Positions 59,401-64,000 of a stretch of 64,000 bases of DNA are shown piece after piece. The notes under the pieces are model-generated. The model had not been told where the DNA came from, searched no databases, and saw nothing but the letters and a program-made list of their open reading frames with translations. The position numbers and the translations under genes were made by a program. Every line of letters starts with the position of its first letter. Position 1 is the first letter of the stretch. The stretch is from Jiangella ureilytica (GTDB lineage Bacteria > Actinomycetota > Actinomycetes > Jiangellales > Jiangellaceae), in assembly GCF_004348545.1 (NCBI RefSeq), contig NZ_SMKL01000026.1, positions 1 through 64,000 of the forward strand. Direction: 5' to 3'.

Positions 59401-62328
59401 GTGGGCACGTCCGCTCGCCGGGGCATCGTCCCGGCCGCGACAGCCGTGCTGTCGTCCGCGCTGCTCGCCGCGCTGATCGTTCCGTCTCCCGCCGGTGCGG
59501 CACCGGCGCCGCCCGAGGAGCCCGCCACCGAGGTCGCAGCCGGCCCGAACTGGTCCGTCGAGCGCGCGCCCGGCGGCTACCAGGTCACCGTCGAGCTCGA
59601 CCGGCCGCTGCCGATCCGCGGCGACGCCCCGACGATCGTCGTCGACGGCGAGCCGATCGGCCTGGCCACCGAGTCCGGCGACGGCCGGTCGCTGACGGTC
59701 GTCACGGCCGACCCCGCGGTCGCCGCGGCTGACACCGTCGTTCCCGGATGGTCGAGCGAGGCTCCGGCGGCGACTCCGCCCGCCGCCACTGCCGGGGTCG
59801 CCGCGGTGCCTGACGCGGCCATCGCCGAGATCGCCGCCGACCCGCTCGTGCCGGGCTCCTACGACTGGACCGAGTCGATCTACGCGTTCGGCGACCAGGC
59901 CGTCCCGCTGGCCGCGATCGGCGGCATCCGCGGCGAGCTCGAGGGCAAGCTCTACCTGCCCACGACCGGCGGCGCCCGGCCGACGGTGATCCTGCTGCAC
60001 GGCCGGCACGGCTCCTGCTACGGCGCGGGCGAGGCGAACCCGAACCGGTGGCCGTGCGCGCCGTCGCCGGACGCCGACCCGGCCCGGCTCTCGATCCCGA
60101 GTTACCTGGGCTACGACGGCACCGCGCGCGCCCTGGCCAGCCACGGCTACGCCGTCGTGTCGATCTCGGCCAACGCCGTCAACGCGAACGACAACCAGCT
60201 CGCCGCCGACCAAGGCGCCCAGGCCCGCGGCCGGCTCCTTCTCGACACCCTGACCATGCTGGACGACGCCACGAACGGCCGCCGGGTCGCCTACCACGAC
60301 GCCTGGACCGACCGTGAGGTCACCCTGAACCAGGCCCTCGCGGCAGGGTCCGCAGCCCTCGCCGCGCGGGCCGACGCCTTCCCCGGCGGTGTCGACGCGC
60401 TCGACACCGTGCGGGCCGCCGACCTGCGCGGCCGCTTCGACCTGCGTCACATCGGCATGATGGGCCACTCGCGCGGCGGCGAGGGCGTGACGTCGGCGAC
60501 GGTGCTCAACCAGGCGCTGGAGCGGCCGTGGGCGATCGAGTCGATCCTGCCCCTCGCACCGGTGGACTTCGGCCGCATGACCGTGCCGGACGTCCCGATG
60601 AACGTGATCCTGCCCTACTGCGACGGAGACGTGTCCAACCAGCAGGGCCAACACATGCTCGACGACTCCCGCTACGCCTTCGACGACGACGTGCTGCGCA
60701 GCGGCGTCTGGGTCATGGGCGCCAACCACAACTTCTTCAACACCGTCTGGACGCCGGGACTGTTCTCCTTCAGCGTCAGCGACGACTGGGGGAGCGCGGC
60801 CCGGCGGGTCGAGCCCACCTGCGGCACCGATCCGTCCGTGGCGGCGACCTCGATCCGGCTGACGCCGGCCGAGCAGTACGACGTCGGCACCGCCTACATG
60901 TCGGCCTGGTTCCGGCTGACGCTGGGCGGCGAGGAGGAGTTCCTGCCGCTGTTCGACGGATCGGGCGCGGTGCCGTCGTCGCTCGGCGGTGCCGACGTGC
61001 GCAGCGTGTCGACGGCGCCGGCCGGGTCGCGCTCGACGCTGGCGTCGTTCGAGTCGCCGTCGCCGGCCGTGACGACGGTGGGCGCGGCGTCGGCCGTCGT
61101 GTGTGCCAGCCTCAGCGGCCGGACGGTGCCGCAGGCGCTGCCACCGTGCGCGTCGGTGCCGAGCGCCGTGGCGCCGCACTGGACCCCGGCGTCGAACGGC
61201 GGCAACGTGCCGGCGACGCCGCTGACGCGGCTGACCTGGACCGCGCCGGGTGACGGGCTCGCGGTGTCGGTGCCGGCCGGGCAGCGCGACGCGAGCGGGT
61301 TCGACCGGCTCTCGGTGAAACTGGCCGCCGACGAGACCGTGGATGTGGCGACCGACCTGGTGCTGTCGGTGACCGACGGTGCGGGCGTCGTGTGGTCGGC
61401 GCCGATCTCGGAGCTGAACCCGTACGCGCTGGTCCGGCTGCCCACGTCCGACTCTGACGCCGCCGCGAGCACGCTGAAGAAGATCGTGCTGCAGCAGGCC
61501 GACGTGCCGGTGACAGCGCTGGCGGCGGCCGGCCTGGACGTCACCGACGTGGCGTCGGTGCGGCTGGTGGGAGCGGGCGGTTCGGGCGCGGCGTACGTGT
61601 CCGACCTGGCGTTCGAGTCGTCGGCCGTCGGGACGGCGCGGGCGCGCACCTGGCGGACGATCGACGTCTTCGCACCCAACACCGACGAGGGCGACGGTCC
61701 GGGCGCCACGGACGTCGCGGTGTACCTCGACCGGCCGTCGACGACGCCGGTGACCGGCTACGTGTCCGTGCTCGGGTCGGCGACCAGCCGGTTCGGCGCG
61801 ACGATGCAGGCGGTGACCTTCGCGCCGGGCGAGACCTGCAAGGTCGTCTCCGCCGGCCGGCAGGGCGACGACGCGGCGAGCGCCAGCGCCGGGACGCAGG
61901 TCAAGGCCAGCGTGATCAACACCTCCGGCGCGGTGATGGGCAGCCGGTCCATCGGCTTCACCTGGTTGCGCGAGGACGACGGCGTGCTGGAGGAGGCGGT
62001 GGAACTGCCGTCGTACGGGACGCCCGGATCGGCCTGCACGGAGCTGGCCCGCGTGCAGGCGGGCGTGCGGATCGGCGCCCGCGGCGCGGTCCGGCCGGGC
62101 TCCGCCGCGGCCGTGACGGCGGCCGGCTTCCGGCCGGGTGAGACGGTGACCGTCACCGTCGGCGACCTGCCGCCGGTCGACGTCGTGGCCGACGCGAGCG
62201 GCGCCGTCGCTCACACCGTCGCTGTCCCCGCCGTCGTCGGCGGCCGCTTCCTCGTGCTCACCGGAGTCGGTGCCGGCACCGGCCTGACCGCGACCGGCCA
62301 GCTGGTGGTGACGTCACCGGGACGGTAA
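59401..62328 (+). CDS. large secreted alpha/beta hydrolase (esterase-like) with C-terminal modules
   Basis: A 975-residue exported protein. A signal peptide (residues 1-34) is followed by a short beta domain, then an alpha/beta-hydrolase domain with oxyanion segment ILLHGRHGSC near residue 200, nucleophile elbow MGHSRGGEG near residue 358 and a His in GANHNFFN near 442. A beta-rich region of about 500 residues follows, with the last about 80 residues (GSAAAVTAAGFRPGETVTVTV) forming a bacterial Ig-like module. It may deacylate a polymer outside the cell. GTG 59401 is preceded by TGAGGAG with six-base spacing. It follows the importer operon by 87 bases. Confidence 0.75.
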   Translation: MGTSARRGIVPAATAVLSSALLAALIVPSPAGAAPAPPEEPATEVAAGPNWSVERAPGGYQVTVELDRPLPIRGDAPTIVVDGEPIGLATESGDGRSLTVVTADPAVAAADTVVPGWSSEAPAATPPAATAGVAAVPDAAIAEIAADPLVPGSYDWTESIYAFGDQAVPLAAIGGIRGELEGKLYLPTTGGARPTVILLHGRHGSCYGAGEANPNRWPCAPSPDADPARLSIPSYLGYDGTARALASHGYAVVSISANAVNANDNQLAADQGAQARGRLLLDTLTMLDDATNGRRVAYHDAWTDREVTLNQALAAGSAALAARADAFPGGVDALDTVRAADLRGRFDLRHIGMMGHSRGGEGVTSATVLNQALERPWAIESILPLAPVDFGRMTVPDVPMNVILPYCDGDVSNQQGQHMLDDSRYAFDDDVLRSGVWVMGANHNFFNTVWTPGLFSFSVSDDWGSAARRVEPTCGTDPSVAATSIRLTPAEQYDVGTAYMSAWFRLTLGGEEEFLPLFDGSGAVPSSLGGADVRSVSTAPAGSRSTLASFESPSPAVTTVGAASAVVCASLSGRTVPQALPPCASVPSAVAPHWTPASNGGNVPATPLTRLTWTAPGDGLAVSVPAGQRDASGFDRLSVKLAADETVDVATDLVLSVTDGAGVVWSAPISELNPYALVRLPTSDSDAAASTLKKIVLQQADVPVTALAAAGLDVTDVASVRLVGAGGSGAAYVSDLAFESSAVGTARARTWRTIDVFAPNTDEGDGPGATDVAVYLDRPSTTPVTGYVSVLGSATSRFGATMQAVTFAPGETCKVVSAGRQGDDAASASAGTQVKASVINTSGAVMGSRSIGFTWLREDDGVLEEAVELPSYGTPGSACTELARVQAGVRIGARGAVRPGSAAAVTAAGFRPGETVTVTVGDLPPVDVVADASGAVAHTVAVPAVVGGRFLVLTGVGAGTGLTATGQLVVTSPGR

Positions 62329-62348
62329 CCCTCGTGCAGCGCGGCCGT

Positions 62349-62392
62349 GGCGGGTGGTTCAGCGGCGCCAGAGCGCCACTGAACCACCCGCC
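62349..62392. terminator. strong hairpin after the secreted hydrolase gene
   Basis: GGCGGGTGGTTCAG (62349-62362) and CTGAACCACCCGCC (62379-62392) are perfect 14-bp arms, extended inward by GGCGC/GCGCC. It lies 20 bases after the stop and is a clear factor-independent-type stem without a U-run. Confidence 0.7.
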
Positions 62393-62656
62393 GCCGGCTC
62401 GAGGCGCCGGTCGACCCGGCGCTGAGCTCCCGGAGGGACGGGCAGCCGCGGCGTCACCTCGCGCCACTGGGCGAGGTCGCGCACATCCAGGATGTTCTCG
62501 GTGCCGGAGGTACAGACCAGGAGATCTTCGATCACGGACACCGACGCCGGCGCGTTGCTGGCGCGCCGGCAGACCGCTGAGCCCTCGGTCGTCGTGGTGC
62601 GTGAGCTCCTGTCGTCACCGGGTCGCCGAACAGGGCCGACTACGAGGTGCGGCGGC
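62393..62656. other. gene-poor stretch, possible gene remnant on the minus strand
   Basis: No convincing gene is seen. A minus-strand frame from ATG 62541 to 62359 encodes 60 residues whose first half (SVIEDLLVCTSGTENILDVRD) looks protein-like, but it ends in the terminator hairpin and is more likely a truncated fragment of a lost gene. Confidence 0.3.
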
Positions 62657-63127
62657 TCAGACCGTCAGGCGGGCGATCGTCTCGCGCATCCCCGGCTCGA
62701 CGCCGAGGTCCAGCCAGGCCTGGACCTCGGCGTCGGTCAGGTGGCCGGGGAAGCCGAAGTGGACGGTCATCTCGGTGCCGCCGTCGACGGGCTCGAGGGT
62801 GACGGTGACGACGGGGTTGTCGTCGGGCCGGGCGGGGTCGAGGTCGGGCCAGCCGCCGGCGGCGCCCCAGGTGAACACCAGCCGCTCCGGCGGGACGATC
62901 TCGCGGTAGACGCCGCCGGTGGTGTAGCGGCGGCCGGGGCTCTCGACCATGTCGATGCGCCAGGCGCCGCCCACCTGCAGGTCGACCGTCGTCCGGTGCC
63001 GGTGGGCGGGCACGCCGGTGTCGCCGAACCACTGCAGCTGGTCGGGGTCGGTCCACGCGCGGTAGACCAGCTCGCGTGGGGCGGCGAAGCGGCGGACGAT
63101 GACGAAACCGCGGGTCAGGGTGCTCAT
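62657..63127 (-). CDS. SRPBCC/AHSA1 domain protein
   Basis: A 156-residue START-like protein of the Aha1/CalC type. It begins with FVIVRRFAAPRELVYRAWTDPDQLQWF, and has GGAWRIDM, VYREIVPPERLVFTW and GTEMTVHFGFPGH segments in family order. These proteins bind hydrophobic ligands in a deep cavity. ATG 63127 overlaps the ArsR gene stop (ATGA). ArsR-SRPBCC pairs are common in actinobacteria and probably form a ligand-response unit. Confidence 0.88.
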   Translation of the reverse strand: MSTLTRGFVIVRRFAAPRELVYRAWTDPDQLQWFGDTGVPAHRHRTTVDLQVGGAWRIDMVESPGRRYTTGGVYREIVPPERLVFTWGAAGGWPDLDPARPDDNPVVTVTLEPVDGGTEMTVHFGFPGHLTDAEVQAWLDLGVEPGMRETIARLTV

Positions 63128-63471
63128 CGGGACTCCTCGTCGGTGCTGTCGGTCATCAGTGAGCGCAGGTGCTGCTCGAGCCGGTCGAACCGGTCCTCGA
63201 AGAACTGCCGGTAGGGCGCCATCCAGGCGTCGACGTCGCGCAGGGGAGCGGTCTCGAGCCGGCACGGCCGCCACTGCGCCTCGCGGCCCTTGACCACGAG
63301 CCCGGCCCGCTCCAGCACCTTCAGGTGCCGCGACACCGCGGGCAGGCTCATCGCATGCGGCGCGGCCAGCTCCTTCACCGTCGCCTCGCCACGGGTGAGC
63401 TGGGCGAGGATCGATCGCCGGGTGGGGTCGGCGAGGGCCGCGAAGGTGAGGCTGAGATCGTCGTCGATCAT
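63124..63471 (-). CDS. ArsR-family transcriptional regulator
   Basis: A 115-residue winged-helix regulator with ALADPTRRSILAQL at the N terminus and the recognition helix in MSLPAVSRHLKVLERAGLV. No cysteine pair for metal sensing is seen, so it is not a classical arsenic sensor. ATG 63471 has a GAGG site. It is the first gene of the pair and stands next to an AT-rich palindrome that is probably its operator. Confidence 0.88.
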   Translation of the reverse strand: MIDDDLSLTFAALADPTRRSILAQLTRGEATVKELAAPHAMSLPAVSRHLKVLERAGLVVKGREAQWRPCRLETAPLRDVDAWMAPYRQFFEDRFDRLEQHLRSLMTDSTDEESR

Positions 63472-63486
63472 GTAATTACCTCACTT

Positions 63487-63496
63487 GTTAATTAAC
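63487..63496. promoter_or_regulatory. AT-rich palindrome before the ArsR gene
   Basis: GTTAATTAAC is a perfect 10-bp palindrome 16 bases upstream of the ArsR start, in a rare AT-rich island of this genome (63470-63512) with a second TAATTA at 63473. A self-repressing operator is the likely role. Confidence 0.5.
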
Positions 63497-63563
63497 GATC
63501 TGGCTAACTACATCATCGCGGCCCGACGGTGTCAACCCCGGCGGTCGCGGGTAAGGGCGGGCG

Positions 63564-64000
63564 ATGACGACGACGCGATCCATCGGTGACGTGATGACGC
63601 CGCACGTGGTGACCCTGCCGCCCGACGCGACCGTGCGCGAGGCGGCGGTGCGGATGCGCGAGTACGACATCGGCGACGTCGTCGTGGTCGACGGCGGCGG
63701 CGACGGCGGCGGCGGCGTGCGCGGAGTGCTGACCGACCGCGACATCGTCGTCCGGGTGGTCGCCGCGGACCGCGACCCCGACGACGCGACCGTCGGCGAG
63801 GCCTGCACCGGCGACGTCGTCACCGTCCGCCCCGACACCAGCGTCGACGAGGCGGTCGGGAAGCTGCGCGAGGCGGCCGTGCGCCGCATGCCCGTGGTCG
63901 ACGAGGGGGGCCGGCCGGTCGGCATGATCTCGATCGGCGACCTCGCCATCACCGACGACTCCCGCTCGGCACTCGCCGACATCAGCGCGGCGCCGCCGAA
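63564..64000 (+). CDS. CBS-domain pair protein (cut by window end)
   Basis: The frame opens at ATG 63564 after a GGGCGGGCG stretch and runs off the right edge, so about 145 residues are visible. Two CBS motifs are present: IGDVMTPHVVTLPPDATVREA...GVLTDRDIVVRVV, then ACTGDVVTVRPDTSVDEAV...RRMPVVDEGGRPVGMISIGDLA. Such stand-alone CBS pairs bind adenine nucleotides and are common in actinomycetes. A Gly/Asp-rich insertion lies in the first CBS domain. Confidence 0.87.
   Translation, partial: MTTTRSIGDVMTPHVVTLPPDATVREAAVRMREYDIGDVVVVDGGGDGGGGVRGVLTDRDIVVRVVAADRDPDDATVGEACTGDVVTVRPDTSVDEAVGKLREAAVRRMPVVDEGGRPVGMISIGDLAITDDSRSALADISAAPP

Noticed and set aside
45299-62328. Secondary-metabolite gene cluster
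   Set aside because: No PKS, NRPS, terpene or RiPP core gene is present; the content is transport and sugar metabolism.
62359-62541. Sixty-codon minus-strand gene
   Set aside because: No ribosome site or family match, and it reads into a strong terminator hairpin; kept only as a possible remnant.

Overview
The window is a high-GC (roughly 70-73 percent by eye) actinomycete chromosome segment. G/C dominates the third codon position, GTG starts and 1-4 base ATGA/GTGA gene overlaps are frequent, and the families present are typical of a saprophytic soil or plant-associated actinobacterium: LacI, GntR and TetR repressors, an ECF sigma factor with a DGPF partner, sugar ABC importers, secreted glycosidases, and LapA and DUF5994 proteins. 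A lineage such as Jiangella or a relative would fit, but that is an inference and no marker gene is present.

Layout. The left edge holds the 3' end of an IS110-like transposase, then a cytochrome b561 and a DHFR-family protein. A methionine importer operon metQNI (1.6-4.2 kb, minus) is preceded by an unusual Met/Cys-rich 34-codon leader ORF and stacked palindromes. From 4.7 to 16.9 kb lies a carboxylate-catabolism region: a tripartite tricarboxylate transporter (tctA, tctB, tctC) with an amidohydrolase on the minus strand; a divergent operon of an LLM flavin oxidoreductase, FAH-family enzyme, 2-hydroxyacid dehydrogenase, GntR regulator and M24-fold protein; then a TcuA-like flavoprotein and a zinc alcohol dehydrogenase. 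A 17-bp motif recurs in three promoter regions of this cluster.

From 17.1 to 23.4 kb is a plant cell-wall sugar region: a D-apionate-oxidoisomerase-like enzyme, LacI regulator, SMP-30 lactonase, epimerase and GH78 alpha-L-rhamnosidase. From 23.4 to 33.3 kb the content is mixed: two small membrane proteins, a TetR/alpha-beta hydrolase pair, DUF5994 with a fatty acid desaturase, LapA, a 46-bp tandem repeat array, a shikimate-dehydrogenase-like protein with a Gly-Ser linker, an EEP-fold phosphatase, and an uncharacterised set of membrane and membrane-anchored proteins. From 33.3 to 40.5 kb is a levan/fructan utilisation locus: secreted GH32 enzyme, FrcBCA-type importer, LacI regulator and PfkB kinase, with two perfect LacI-type operators. 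From 40.5 to 45.2 kb lie an ECF42-type sigma factor with its DGPF partner, a lipoprotein, a MazEF pair, and an SDR/TetR pair.

From 45.3 to 62.3 kb is a large apparent sugar-derivative locus. A secreted beta-helix protein, a secreted beta-propeller protein and a phosphotriesterase-family hydrolase form one unit. A HutC-type GntR regulator diverges from a tightly coupled operon of ROK kinase, SIS protein, SDR and FAD oxidoreductase, followed by an ABC sugar importer, a 2-hydroxyacid dehydrogenase and a very large secreted alpha/beta hydrolase. Similar operator words stand before both arms. The right edge carries an ArsR/SRPBCC pair and a CBS-domain protein cut by the window end. The best candidates for undescribed biology are the 45-62 kb locus, the 5-17 kb TTT-transporter cluster with its shared operator, the met leader peptide, the palindromic 46-bp repeats and the 191-bp palindromic element.
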